64,000 nt of DNA from Candidatus Poribacteria bacterium (lineage in GTDB: Bacteria; Poribacteria; WGA-4E; WGA-3G), in NCBI GenBank assembly GCA_028820845.1, contig JAPPII010000092.1, positions 150,131 through 214,130 of the forward strand. Reading direction: 5' to 3'. How positions within the stretch are numbered: position 1 is the stretch's first letter; each line of letters begins with the position of its first letter. Both the position numbers and the translations under genes were made by a program. Shown in pieces: positions 34,936-44,287 of this stretch. The notes beneath the pieces were generated by a model, which did not search any database, was not told where the DNA came from, and saw only the letters and a program-made list of their open reading frames with translations.

Positions 34936-35928
34936 CTATGGTAGGACGACCTCTGCATCGACTATATGATAGCCTGTCGCGCCAACCGGTTCGATATCAA
35001 GCCCGATTTCGTCTTGGACGACCCCGTTGTTAGCGGTCGCTCTTGCATAGATTTCAACAGGGGCTGCGTTTTCTGGTACGTGCCATTCCCATTTCCAGAG
35101 TACCCATGCGAGCGGTGTATCCTTTGCCCAAATTTCCGCCGCTTCCCACGTCTGACCGTAGTCGATGCTGACTTCGACCTTCTTGATACCGTCGTGGTTC
35201 CCTGCATCGAACGCTGCGCCGCTGACTGTATACGTTTTTCCGCCTATAATCGCCTCGCCTTCACTCGGTGTGCCAATCATTGTGGCAAGTTTCACGTGTG
35301 CGATGGGATCCCAACCCCGTTTCTCCCAATAACTTTCATGTTCGGCAGCCAATTGGATGTTGACGATCCATTTCGGGTTTTTCGTGCCGTAGTTCCCCGG
35401 ATTTAGCAGGCGAACCGGAAAGCCGTGTTCTGTCGGCAGTGGAACCTCGTTCATCTCATAGACAAGGAGCGTTTCCGCCTCCATCGCCTCTTCAAGTGGG
35501 ATTGCTGTATGATAGCCGTCTGCGCAGCGGAAAACGACTACTTTGACTTCAGGCTTCGGAGCGACTTTCTCAAGCAGATCGCGTAGGCGCACCCCTTTCC
35601 ACACCGCATTGCTCATCTGTTCCGTGCCAATTGGGTCCCCAATACATTTCAACGTCCGCATCGCCGTAACAGATTCCATCGCTGTGATGTCTTGAAGTCC
35701 CAAGGGGCGCATCGGTTTTTCGATCAGTCCGGTGATAGCCATTCGCCACGTCGCACCGTCAAGTACAGCCGGATCACCAATCTGTAGGATATAGAAGTCG
35801 GCGTTTGGTGTTATCAGTGTGCTCGGTCTCAAGGACGACATCGTGTCTGTTTGTCCTTCGAGTTGAAGCGGTAGCACCATTCCTGCGGCACTAATCGCGC
35901 TCAGTTTTATGAATGTTCGTCTTCGCAT
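34936..35928 (-). CDS. Tat-exported molybdopterin oxidoreductase (sulfite oxidase-like)
   Basis: A 330-residue enzyme. The twin-arginine signal is MRRRTFIKLSAISAAGMVLP. The SuoX/YedY-type Mo-cofactor domain follows, with the molybdenum-ligand Cys in RTLKCIGDPIG and substrate-site segments VVVFRCADGYHTAIPLEEA and HGFPVRLLNPGNYGTKNPKW. From about residue 225 a dimerisation (Mo-co_dimer, Ig-like) domain follows (VKLATMIGTPSEGEAI, KKVEVSIDYGQTW). The full two-domain form is nearer to sulfite oxidase/dehydrogenase than to MsrP. No haem domain is attached. The partner may be the small membrane protein upstream. Confidence 0.9.
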   Translation of the reverse strand: MRRRTFIKLSAISAAGMVLPLQLEGQTDTMSSLRPSTLITPNADFYILQIGDPAVLDGATWRMAITGLIEKPMRPLGLQDITAMESVTAMRTLKCIGDPIGTEQMSNAVWKGVRLRDLLEKVAPKPEVKVVVFRCADGYHTAIPLEEAMEAETLLVYEMNEVPLPTEHGFPVRLLNPGNYGTKNPKWIVNIQLAAEHESYWEKRGWDPIAHVKLATMIGTPSEGEAIIGGKTYTVSGAAFDAGNHDGIKKVEVSIDYGQTWEAAEIWAKDTPLAWVLWKWEWHVPENAAPVEIYARATANNGVVQDEIGLDIEPVGATGYHIVDAEVVLP

Positions 35929-35933
35929 TTTTT

Positions 35934-36131
35934 TTAATTTTCCTTGCCTCTTTTTCTATTTCGCATTCGCATCGTAATTTTTACAACGCCTCGCACCATA
36001 ATCGCTGTGCCGCCAATCAGAAATAACGGCATCCCCCATCGCCATTGAAAGAAAAAATAGGCGACAAAACTGACGCACATTAAAACGATGAGCGTATTCA
36101 GGAGTTTTCTGTGTTCATACCATTTTTGCAT
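35934..36131 (-). CDS. Small membrane protein upstream of the sulfite-oxidase-like gene
   Basis: A 65-residue protein with two hydrophobic segments (LIVLMCVSFVAYFFFQW and MPLFLIGGTAIMVRGVV) and a basic tail. It ends 5 bases before the sulfite-oxidase-like start, which suggests co-expression and possibly membrane tethering. No haem or metal ligand pattern is obvious. Confidence 0.6.
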   Translation of the reverse strand: MQKWYEHRKLLNTLIVLMCVSFVAYFFFQWRWGMPLFLIGGTAIMVRGVVKITMRMRNRKRGKEN

Positions 36132-36164
36132 CTGTTTTTAGAGTTATCAGTTGTCAGAAAGAGC

Positions 36165-36770
36165 TCATGCTTTTTGAGCGACCATCTTAGAGAGAATGCC
36201 CAGAATTTTCTCGCACTGCACAATCTGATAGGCTGCCATATCAATTTGGAGTTTTTGTCCCTCCAATTTGAGGAAGTACCACTCAGTCCCTGTAGTAGAA
36301 GCCCCATAAATGCGTGGAATATCATTTCCTTTTTCGGCGTTGAAGTGTTGTGCAGCGACCATCTCAGCAATACACTGACCTAACCCAAGTTTCGGCTCTG
36401 CGTTTTTTGCTTCAACCAGAACAATAACAGGTGCCTCTAAAGAAAGTTGTACCGGTGACAAACTCACCAAAAAGTCACAGACCCCAGTCAATCCTTTTTC
36501 GGCATCAACATTGAAATCGATTCCCGAAAAAAGGCTGATGCGTCGCTCATAGTGTTCGCGAAGTTCAACAAGGACATTTGCAACAATCATTTCCGAACGT
36601 GCTTTCTCTGTTCCTATCGCAACGGCTAACGACACATTTCTCGCTAATGCGGCGGTAAGATGACTACTCGGGGCCACAGGTTCCGTTTCTGAAAAGATGT
36701 TGTCAGTTTCAATTCTCTCTAATTGAAACGTTGCTACCACTGACTCTAAGGTAAAGTTGCTATAAGCCAT
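36165..36770 (-). CDS. Putative PD-(D/E)XK nuclease-like protein
   Basis: A 201-residue protein. I chose the ATG at 36770 (MAYSNFTLESVVATFQLE). The segment TGVCDFLVSLSP, then VIVLVEAKNAEPKLGLGQCIAEMVAAQ, has the D, E-x-K pattern of restriction-type nucleases; VSLAVAIGTEKARSEMIVANVL is the upstream helix with a conserved Glu. A similar form is seen in small proteins of unknown role in repeat-rich genomes. The function is not established. Confidence 0.6.
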   Translation of the reverse strand: MAYSNFTLESVVATFQLERIETDNIFSETEPVAPSSHLTAALARNVSLAVAIGTEKARSEMIVANVLVELREHYERRISLFSGIDFNVDAEKGLTGVCDFLVSLSPVQLSLEAPVIVLVEAKNAEPKLGLGQCIAEMVAAQHFNAEKGNDIPRIYGASTTGTEWYFLKLEGQKLQIDMAAYQIVQCEKILGILSKMVAQKA

Positions 36771-37068
36771 GCGAAAGCCTCTGCTTTTTGTAGGTGTCAA
36801 TATTCTGTATTTGGTTATTAGAAAGAAAGTTTACTTACTGACAACGCTTCAACGGATATGGGTGTAATTCAACAGAAATTTCCCCCGGGTTCGACTATAA
36901 GAATGTTATCATATATACCACCAAGTGTCAACAGAAAATGGCGTTCAGCAGTGCCATCCAGTTTCCCAATTTCCGCGTTTTATAGTTGCGTCTTGTTTGC
37001 AAATCTGGTATGCTATCCATAATTTACACGCCAATAGAAATGCTTTTTTTCAAGGACTGGAACCTCTC
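36771..37068. other. Intergenic region between divergent genes
   Basis: A 298-base spacer between the nuclease-like gene and the sulfatase gene. I see A/T-rich stretches (around 36893-36925) that could hold promoters, but no convincing pair of boxes and no repeat of the families seen elsewhere. The open frame upstream of the sulfatase start here has no homology signal. Confidence 0.4.
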
Positions 37069-38550
37069 ATGGCAAAACAACCCAACATCCTCTTTCTCAT
37101 GACCGATCAGCAGCGTTTTGATACAGTCGGTGCGCTGGGTAATCCGCTTATTCAGACCCCCGGTCTGGATCGCCTTGTTCGCGAGGGTACGAGTTTTACG
37201 TCGGCGTATTGTCCGTCTCCTGTGTGCGTGGCATCTCGCTGCAGTTTCCTACTTGGGCAGTGGCCCCATCAGACCGGATGCACAAACAATTCACCGATGC
37301 CACAGGATCGCGTCTCGGTGATGGAGTTGCTGAACGAGGCAGGCTATCAGACCCACGGTATTGGCAAGATGCACTTCAGCCCACAAAGCCGCAAAATGTG
37401 GGGATTTGAAACGCGCGACTATTCCGAAGAGGGACCGGGTCCTGACGATTTTACAGAGTTTCTACACGAGAACGACTACGATCATATCGTCGCACCGCAC
37501 GGTGAACGCAGCGAATACTACTACATCCCGCAACCCTCACAACTTCCTGCTCGCTTGCACCACACGCAGTGGGTAGGTGATAAAACACTCCAGTTTTTAT
37601 CTCAGCGTGATACGAACCGACCGTTTTTGTGTTGGTCGAGTTTTATCAAACCACACCCGCCCTTTGAATCGCCAGTACCGTGGAACCGACTCTATCGCAC
37701 GGTCGAGATGCCACTGCCTTTCCTACCAACGGACTATGCGCATCTGCATACCTATTGGAACCGGCATCAGAACCGTTATAAATACCGCGACCAAGGACGC
37801 GATATGAATCTCCTCCGAACGATGCGCGCGGCTTACTATGCCGCTATCTCTTTCATAGATTATCAGGTTGGTCGGATCCTTGACCATCTCGAATCGGCAG
37901 GTGAGTTGGATAACACGTTAATCATTTATACTTCCGATCACGGCGAGCTGCTCGGTGACTACGACTGTTATGGGAAACGCTCTTTTCTTGACGCAGCGGC
38001 TCGGATTCCGTTACTCGTCCGCTATCCTGAACGTTTTGAAAGGGACACACAGTGCGACACACCGACCAGTTTGGTTGATGTGCTCCCAACCAGTCTCAGC
38101 GCAGCCGAATTACCGCTACAAACAGATCGCAGCGGCGTAGATCTCGCAGATATTGCCACTGGCAACACCCAACGAGATGCCATCGTCGGTCAATTGGGGC
38201 AAGAAGGCACGGGACTGTATATGCTCCTTACGTCTGAATACAAATACATCTACTCTGCAGCGGATCGCAAGGAGTGGCTTTTCAGACGTTCCCCGGGTGG
38301 ACTTGACGAACGTAGCGTTGCCGGTAACCCGGGATATGGTAGGGTTCTCAACACCTATCGAGAACGCTTGATTGAATGGTTCCGCAAGGACGGGTACGAA
38401 GTTCCGTTGGATGGCAATAGATGGCGAGACTTCCCGGCACCTCATGAACCTGAAAATCCGGATGCGGGTCAGCTTTTCCAAGACGGACGTTCCGTGAGCG
38501 ATCAGTTTCCAGATGGCTATTCACCAAACGTTGATACACTCCGCGAATAG
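37069..38550 (+). CDS. Type I (formylglycine) sulfatase
   Basis: A 493-residue sulfatase. I chose the ATG at 37069 (MAKQPNILFLMTDQQRFD) because the fold starts there and AAGGA lies upstream. The sulfatase signature has Cys53 in PVCVASRCSFLLGQ (C-x-A-x-R), the residue modified to formylglycine. The metal ligands Asp13-Gln14 near the N-terminus and the TSDHGELLGDYDCYGK segment (second metal site, Asp-His) are present. No signal peptide is visible, so it may be cytoplasmic. It removes sulfate from an ester, most likely a carbohydrate; the substrate is unknown. The formylglycine-generating enzyme is not in the window. Confidence 0.93.
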   Translation: MAKQPNILFLMTDQQRFDTVGALGNPLIQTPGLDRLVREGTSFTSAYCPSPVCVASRCSFLLGQWPHQTGCTNNSPMPQDRVSVMELLNEAGYQTHGIGKMHFSPQSRKMWGFETRDYSEEGPGPDDFTEFLHENDYDHIVAPHGERSEYYYIPQPSQLPARLHHTQWVGDKTLQFLSQRDTNRPFLCWSSFIKPHPPFESPVPWNRLYRTVEMPLPFLPTDYAHLHTYWNRHQNRYKYRDQGRDMNLLRTMRAAYYAAISFIDYQVGRILDHLESAGELDNTLIIYTSDHGELLGDYDCYGKRSFLDAAARIPLLVRYPERFERDTQCDTPTSLVDVLPTSLSAAELPLQTDRSGVDLADIATGNTQRDAIVGQLGQEGTGLYMLLTSEYKYIYSAADRKEWLFRRSPGGLDERSVAGNPGYGRVLNTYRERLIEWFRKDGYEVPLDGNRWRDFPAPHEPENPDAGQLFQDGRSVSDQFPDGYSPNVDTLRE

Positions 38551-38585
38551 CGAAGCGCGAGCCGCGAATAGCGAATGCTGAAATT
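38551..38585. repeat. Word-repeat block (GCGAA family) upstream of the PaaK/CapK-like gene
   Basis: CGAAGCGCGAGCCGCGAATAGCGAA, a run of permuted GCGAA words. The same kind occurs at 50196, 52217 and 61393, each close to a start codon. Confidence 0.55.
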
Positions 38586-39920
38586 ATGCCAATGCGTCGT
38601 TCTGTTAAAATGCTGCTCTCAAAGGCAGCGTGGCATGCCTACAATACCTACCGCAAGGGGATGAATTACAATTCCCAACTCTCGGAAATTACCGCGTTGT
38701 TGGATGGGGCGCGCGAAACGATTGTGGCGTTTCAGGCAGAACGCCTAAAAAAACTCCTCCGACACGCGTATCAGACGACCTCTTATTATCGCGAGTTGCT
38801 AACGACGGAGCCCCCAGACATATCACATATCCCGCCCCTTGAGAAACAGGATATCCGAGAACATCTGGAGCGTCTCTGTTCTGAAGCCTTTAATGCGAAT
38901 CAACGCATTAAGAATGCCACCGGTGGTTCAATAGGGACACCACTTACTTTCTATCAAGACAGGGACTATTGGAATCAACGGAATTTGAGCGTTTACTATT
39001 TCGATCGCTGGGCGGGCTGGAGTCCTGGGGAACCCCAACTGATTATCTGGGGTGCGCCCGCGGACCTGAAGGGCGATGAAGGTTGGAAACATCGACTCAA
39101 CAATTTCTGTCGGAATCAATATTGGCTCGACGGATTTCATCTCACAGACAGAACGATGCAAATGGCGTTTGAGAAGATGGAGCAGTACCAGCCACAGACG
39201 ATTCTCACCTATCCCTCCTCGCTTTATCAATTTGCCAGATTTCTCTTAGAAAACGGCTTGGAGCCCAAGTGGGAGTTGACGGGAATTATCTCTTCGGCAG
39301 AGATGCTCCATTCGCATTACCGTACTTTAGCGGAGCAGGTTTTCGGTACGAAGGTTTATAATCGCTACGGCGGACGAGAAGTCGGCTTGATTGCTATGGA
39401 ATGTGCGGAAGGCAGGATGCACATCAACTGCCGGGACATCTACCTTGAAATAGATAGCCCCAACCCATACACTGTCCCCGGAGAGATTCTCATTACGCAA
39501 CTCAATAACTATGCCATGCCTTTTATTCGCTATCGGATTGGAGACATCGGTATTCTCTCTGAAGAAGTGTGTCCGTGTGGCAATGCGTTGCCCGTTTTGG
39601 CGGACCTACTTGGACGCTCCACTGCGACCTTCCGGACGAGAACTGGCACGCTGATACATGGGGGCTATTTCACACAACAATTCTATAATGTTCAAGGCGT
39701 GACTCAATTCCAACTCATTCAGGAAACGCTTGATCGATGTGTTTTGAAACTGGTTATTAATGCTCAGTGGCGGGAGATGACTCGCCGGTACCTCGTCCTG
39801 AGAATTCAGGAAGCACTCGGGGCGGATGTTAGTGTTGAGGTGGTGTTTGTTGATGATATCCCACTGCCACCGTCAGGCAAACGAGAATTCACGATTTCGA
39901 GAGTAACAGAAGTGGGTTGA
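38586..39920 (+). CDS. PaaK/CapK-like adenylate-forming protein
   Basis: A 444-residue ANL-type protein. Visible: NATGGSIGTPLTFYQDRDYW (ATP-binding), a Tyr/Gly motif YNRYGGREVGLIAMEC, and IRYRIGDIGILSEEVCPCGN, whose Cys pattern is typical of phenylacetate-CoA ligase relatives. CapK-type members take part in capsule or exopolysaccharide biosynthesis and often lie next to sulfatases or glycosyltransferases. The substrate is unknown. It follows the sulfatase with a short word-repeat spacer. Confidence 0.85.
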   Translation: MPMRRSVKMLLSKAAWHAYNTYRKGMNYNSQLSEITALLDGARETIVAFQAERLKKLLRHAYQTTSYYRELLTTEPPDISHIPPLEKQDIREHLERLCSEAFNANQRIKNATGGSIGTPLTFYQDRDYWNQRNLSVYYFDRWAGWSPGEPQLIIWGAPADLKGDEGWKHRLNNFCRNQYWLDGFHLTDRTMQMAFEKMEQYQPQTILTYPSSLYQFARFLLENGLEPKWELTGIISSAEMLHSHYRTLAEQVFGTKVYNRYGGREVGLIAMECAEGRMHINCRDIYLEIDSPNPYTVPGEILITQLNNYAMPFIRYRIGDIGILSEEVCPCGNALPVLADLLGRSTATFRTRTGTLIHGGYFTQQFYNVQGVTQFQLIQETLDRCVLKLVINAQWREMTRRYLVLRIQEALGADVSVEVVFVDDIPLPPSGKREFTISRVTEVG

Positions 39921-39951
39921 TATTACTGCAGATCTTCTGCCAAAATACCAG

Positions 39952-42375
39952 TTAATCTTTGTTTATTTCAACAAGCTCCCGGAGCGGCGCGTTCCGTTCT
40001 GTTCCACTCGGAAGATAAGCCAAGATTAAACCATCAACAGTTAAATTTCGGTCTGCGACAACTCCCGTACTCTGTTCCGCCGTCACACCTTTGGAAAGTA
40101 ATAGGTAGAAGGTATCCTTTTTCCACCCGGGAGTTGTAAAGAAATTTCCCTGTCCCTTTGAAATAACCAGATCCGCTGCTAATAGGGCATTGAAGAATTC
40201 GGGAGTTCCGTGATAAAGGTTCGTCCCGATTGTCTTCGCACCTGACGACATCAATCTGACGGTCCCGTTCTGAATCGCCGCTTGAAGCTCCGTGAACTGT
40301 GGATAGTTCACCATCTCGTGAAGATCGGCAAGCGTTACATCGTTGCTGGCATCTTCTGCTTTTCCAACAATCGTGATACGGTGTCCACATCCGACAAGGT
40401 CTTGAACGAAGGCGATGTCAAAGATTACCTCACCATCATTGTCGGCAAGCCAGAGGATCTCCTGCGGTTCCCCATCAATCACCTTCGCCCGGAAGGTTTC
40501 ATAACAGTCTATCGCGAAAGGTGCTTCAACCGCCGCACGTAAGACTTCAGAAAAATAGTCTGGATTGGCTCTCAATCTCTTCATAACCCGTTCGCTGTTG
40601 TAATCGACGATATTTCCAGTGATAACCAGCTTCAAACGTTGTAACCAATCGTTGCCCCAGAACTCCGGCAGCAGTTCCAAAGCGGTCTGCCTTGCTTTAC
40701 GTTTGTCATAGTGGTAGGGGTTTGGGTTCCCGCTATGGAGTGTTACCATCTCGAAGATACTCCCCCATATCTCTTCAGACGTAAGGGATTCAATCAGATA
40801 GGCACCGTTGGCGTGGCGCATATCCAACAGCGTCTGGACTGCTTCACGCATAACCTGTTGGAGTTCCGGTGTGTGTGCGGCTCGCGGGACCAGTTCTGTA
40901 GAACTATGCGACAGGACATGTTGGCGAAGGTTCTCCCAGTCGGGTAGTTCTTTCTTCTCACCAAACGCGAAAAGCCCTGGGATATACCCGGATGGCACAA
41001 TCTCATCAAAGATGGGTTTCGGCACTGAAGGCGGCGTTTGCGCCGGTGGCACACCAAGCGTCCGATCCGCTAAGACAATACCCGCGGGGATAACTGTTCC
41101 TCGTGCTACAACCGATGATAGTTGAACGCCGTTCCCGATGCTGACTGCATCGAATGTGCAATTTTTAATCGTACTTGCGGTAGCGAGGCCACGGACAGGT
41201 GCTGCCAGTGTTTCGGGTAAAGGGTTACCCTTGAATGTGGTATCGGTCGCAGAAACACCCTCTAATCCGACCGAATCCCCGACCGTTGTTGCACCGAGCA
41301 GTGTGACGTTCTCAAGTCTACAATAGTCTCCAATCTGTACCTTTTCGCCGAGATGCACCCTGCTGATGAGGTAGCATGCCGTTCCGATCTCAATATCATC
41401 GCTGCCCACTGTTATCTGTGCAGCCGGATCAACGCGAACCCCTTTCTGCGCAAGGCGTTCGCGGGTCTGTGCAAATAGTGCTGCCTCACCTGATAAGACA
41501 TTCGACCAACGGTTAACCCCTGACAATACCTCGTCGCGATAAATGAAAGCGTTTGTTTTTAGACCGTCTTCATAGCAGTGGCGTATCAGATCGACTTGGT
41601 GAAGTTCGTTGTTTCGGTTTGGGTGCGGTTGTAACCGATCTATTCGTTCTAAGAGCGCGCTTTTCCGAATGAGTGTAATGCCTGTGTTGGTGTATGCTTC
41701 TCCGTTGTGCCATCTGTCCCACATCTCCTGCTTTTCGGCTTCTGTCATATCGTACCACTCTTTGGTTCCTATGAACTTCCCAGCCGCATCAAAGAAAAGT
41801 CCACCTTTATCTACGACTGTTTCAGGGATTTTCCCACACAAAGTGACATCCGCACCGGAGACGAGGTGGGAGAGCAGCGTCTGTGCAAAAATATCTCTCT
41901 CCAAAAAGGGTTCATCACCAAACGACACGCCGATCCATTCAGCGTCGGACTCGCGGAGTGTAGGGAGTGCTGCCTGTAATGCGCCACCTGTGCCGTTCAT
42001 CTCTTCTTGGACAGCGTAAACGGCGTTGGGACCTAATAACTGTTCTGGAGACTCACTTTTCTCAATCCGCGCTGCCATCTCTGGGTTGATAACAACAATA
42101 TCGGGACGGGTGCCGGGGAGATGTTGTCGCGAGTGTTGGAGCATATTCTGTTCGCCGAAGGTGATGTCCAGTGTTTTGCTCAAGCGTCCCGTCGGGTCGA
42201 TACGGGTGCCTTTACCGGCGGCAAGTACAACCCACTGCGGGTTGAGATGGTTTTCGAGTGTGTCTGTGGGAAGTGAGGAAAGGAGCGTTTCAACTGCGGC
42301 GGTATCTGCTGAGATCGCCGCGAGCGTGTCTTCTAATTTGCAACCGAGGAGGTTTTCAAGAAAATGTTTTTTCAT
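39952..42375 (-). CDS. Sugar nucleotidyltransferase / left-handed beta-helix / DUF89 fusion
   Basis: An 807-residue fusion. Residues about 48-300 are a GlmU-like nucleotidyltransferase (VVLAAGKGTRI; NGTGGALQAALP). Residues about 315-450 are hexapeptide repeats (IEIGTACYLIS, VHLGEKVQIGDYCRLENVTLLG, TVGDSVGL). Residues about 470-800 are a DUF89/ARMT1-type domain: LWLADNDGEVIFD (about 640-652) matches the D-N-x-G-E metal-binding motif and LVISKGQGNF (about 733-742) matches the conserved KGQGN loop. DUF89 enzymes are metal-dependent phosphatases thought to remove damaged or excess sugar phosphates. The fusion suggests activation of a sugar phosphate and hydrolysis of unwanted forms. It directly adjoins hsdM with no gap. 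Confidence 0.85.
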   Translation of the reverse strand: MKKHFLENLLGCKLEDTLAAISADTAAVETLLSSLPTDTLENHLNPQWVVLAAGKGTRIDPTGRLSKTLDITFGEQNMLQHSRQHLPGTRPDIVVINPEMAARIEKSESPEQLLGPNAVYAVQEEMNGTGGALQAALPTLRESDAEWIGVSFGDEPFLERDIFAQTLLSHLVSGADVTLCGKIPETVVDKGGLFFDAAGKFIGTKEWYDMTEAEKQEMWDRWHNGEAYTNTGITLIRKSALLERIDRLQPHPNRNNELHQVDLIRHCYEDGLKTNAFIYRDEVLSGVNRWSNVLSGEAALFAQTRERLAQKGVRVDPAAQITVGSDDIEIGTACYLISRVHLGEKVQIGDYCRLENVTLLGATTVGDSVGLEGVSATDTTFKGNPLPETLAAPVRGLATASTIKNCTFDAVSIGNGVQLSSVVARGTVIPAGIVLADRTLGVPPAQTPPSVPKPIFDEIVPSGYIPGLFAFGEKKELPDWENLRQHVLSHSSTELVPRAAHTPELQQVMREAVQTLLDMRHANGAYLIESLTSEEIWGSIFEMVTLHSGNPNPYHYDKRKARQTALELLPEFWGNDWLQRLKLVITGNIVDYNSERVMKRLRANPDYFSEVLRAAVEAPFAIDCYETFRAKVIDGEPQEILWLADNDGEVIFDIAFVQDLVGCGHRITIVGKAEDASNDVTLADLHEMVNYPQFTELQAAIQNGTVRLMSSGAKTIGTNLYHGTPEFFNALLAADLVISKGQGNFFTTPGWKKDTFYLLLSKGVTAEQSTGVVADRNLTVDGLILAYLPSGTERNAPLRELVEINKD

Positions 42376-43842
42376 TTAATCCTTGCTGTCTAATGCTGCT
42401 CGAATGTCCTGAAATTGCGCTAATGCGGATTCTAAATTTTTGGTGATTTCTGCCACTAATACATCTGGGGTAGGGAGGTCTGCTGCATCCTCAAATGAAT
42501 CGTCTTTCAGCCAAAAGATGTCAAGATTCGCATGTTCGCGTTGGACAAGTTCCTCGTAAGTGAAGGCACGAAAACGCTCGGTCTCTACACGTTCATAGCG
42601 GTTCTGTGGATTGTAGAGGGTAATAAAATCTTGTAAGTCACTATCGCGTAAGGGATTCGTTTTGAGGGTAAAACGTTTGTCCGTTCGCAAATCGTAAATC
42701 CAGAGTTTCTGTGTCCAAGGTTCTTCGCGCGCCGGACGCTTATGAAAAAAGAGAACATTTGCTTTGACACCTTGGGCGTAGAAGATACCTGTAGGCAATC
42801 GCAATAGGGTGTGAACATCAAACAGTTTAAGCAGCTGTCGCCGAATTGTTTCTCCTGCGCCCCGTTCAAAGAGGACATTATCAGGAAGGACAACAGCGGC
42901 GCGGCCATCCGTTTTCAGAATGGTTTTGATGTGTTGAAGGAAGTTAAACTGTTTGTTTGAGGTCGTCGCCCAAAAGTCATCGCGTTCGTAGGTAAGAGAA
43001 GCGTTATTTCGCGGACTGCCATCGGTGGCGATTGTAATACTGCTCCTGTTCCCGAAGGGTGGATTCGTAAGCACCATATCGTAGCGTTCACCAGTGTCAC
43101 GACTCAGGCTATCATCGGTTGTAATTGGACTCTCGGTTCCACCGATACCGTGCAGATATAAGTTCATCACACAGAGACGGACAACGTTATCGACGATGTC
43201 TGTGCCGGCGAAGGTGTTAAATCTAAGAAATTCCTTCTGTTCGCGGGTCATCGTACTGCCGTAATTTTCAGAAATATAGTCGTGTGCTGCGAGAAAAAAA
43301 CCACCGGTGCCACAGGCTGGGTCACAGATAGTTCGCATCGGACTCGGACGCATCACTGCAACCATCGCTTTAATAAGGGGGCGCGGTGTGAAGTACTGAC
43401 CTGCGCCGCTCTTTGTATCTTCGGCGTTTTTCTGTAGAAGCCCTTCATAGATTGTGCCTTTGATGTCGCCAGCCATCCCGCTCCAGTTCTCAGCGTTGAT
43501 GAGATGAATAAGGCGTTGCAAGTTGGCGGGAGTCTGAATACGGTTCTGTGATTTACGGAAGATCACACCAAGCAAACCTGAGGCATTGCTGAGTTCTCGG
43601 AGGGTTTTCACATATTGTGCCTCTAACTCGGCACCGCTTTCTTGGAGGAGACTCTCCCAATCCAAACCGGCGGGGATTGTTGAAGGTTTGTTGAAAGGCG
43701 ATTTCGTCTGTTCGTCGGCGAGTTTGAGGAACAGCAGATAGGTGAGTTGCTCGACGTAATCGCCATAGCTGACCCCATCATCTCGGAGGACGTTACAGAA
43801 ATTCCAGAGTTTTTGGACGATTGTTGCGGATTCGTTTGACAT
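42376..43842 (-). CDS. hsdM: Type I restriction-modification methyltransferase HsdM (system 2)
   Basis: A 488-residue HsdM. The N-terminal helical domain is MSNESATIVQKLWNFCNVLRDDGVSYGDYVEQLTYLLFLKLADEQ (in part). The linker GAGQYFTPRPLIKAMV leads to the AdoMet motif TICDPACGTGGFFLAAHDY and the catalytic VLTNPPFGNRSS. It differs from the system 1 HsdM in both N-terminus and C-terminus, closer to the EcoEI/type IB-IC kind. It goes with hsdS at 45089 and hsdR at 46701. The nucleotidyltransferase-DUF89 gene begins right after its stop. Confidence 0.94.
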   Translation of the reverse strand: MSNESATIVQKLWNFCNVLRDDGVSYGDYVEQLTYLLFLKLADEQTKSPFNKPSTIPAGLDWESLLQESGAELEAQYVKTLRELSNASGLLGVIFRKSQNRIQTPANLQRLIHLINAENWSGMAGDIKGTIYEGLLQKNAEDTKSGAGQYFTPRPLIKAMVAVMRPSPMRTICDPACGTGGFFLAAHDYISENYGSTMTREQKEFLRFNTFAGTDIVDNVVRLCVMNLYLHGIGGTESPITTDDSLSRDTGERYDMVLTNPPFGNRSSITIATDGSPRNNASLTYERDDFWATTSNKQFNFLQHIKTILKTDGRAAVVLPDNVLFERGAGETIRRQLLKLFDVHTLLRLPTGIFYAQGVKANVLFFHKRPAREEPWTQKLWIYDLRTDKRFTLKTNPLRDSDLQDFITLYNPQNRYERVETERFRAFTYEELVQREHANLDIFWLKDDSFEDAADLPTPDVLVAEITKNLESALAQFQDIRAALDSKD

Positions 43843-43871
43843 GGATACCCTTAATTGTGTTTAGATGGGAA

Positions 43872-44286
43872 TCAGTTCTTTTCGGGGAGCATGACTAATT
43901 TACTGGCACGCGCAAGTTTAGTCGCCAACCTTTGACATGCTAATCTATCAGGTGGAAACGGTGTGATGTTGGCATGTCTTTCATGAGGTTGCATATCTGA
44001 TATAACTTTTAGCTTATTCTTGTAAACTTCTCGCGCCGGAAGATCGGCTCTTGCTTTTATGGATCTACCTTCTGTTTGGACATATTCCCGGCCAATCGTC
44101 CATTTTTCGCTATCTGAGAGACCTGATAAACGGTAAACTGAAATATCTGGGCTATATATAAGGTGGATCTTTACTAGCGCGAGGTGGCATAAATGCGCCA
44201 AATTTTATTGTCTCGTTTCTACGAGCGAAGTGTCTGGAAGAAAAAATAAAACGGGTGAGAATTTCGTTTTGTAAAATATCGTCCAC
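43872..44286 (-). pseudogene. Second member of an unknown gene pair, broken by a 2-base frameshift
   Basis: From a GTG at 44286 (one base after the stop of the upstream gene) the frame reads VDDILQNEILTRF, IFSSRHFARRN, then GAFMPPRASKDPPYI and stops. In another frame the sequence goes on as SPDISVYRLSGLSDSEKW to the natural end (LARASKLVMLPEKN). The break is in a TATATATA tract at 44153-44160; adding one TA unit restores PPYIYSPDISVYR. So one unit was lost by slippage, or the assembly is wrong. The family is unknown to me; RHANITPFPPDRL near the C-terminus looks like a conserved motif. About 139 residues when repaired. Confidence 0.7.
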
Positions 44287-44287
44287 A

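Noticed and set aside
35011..35406. Plus-strand frame opposite the sulfite-oxidase-like gene
   Set aside because: Antisense of a gene with clear Tat signal and Mo-cofactor motifs.
44172..44201. TTG-started 109-codon ORF as an independent gene (43872-44201)
   Set aside because: A continuous protein is restored by one TA unit in the tract at 44153-44160, so this frame is the downstream half of a broken gene.
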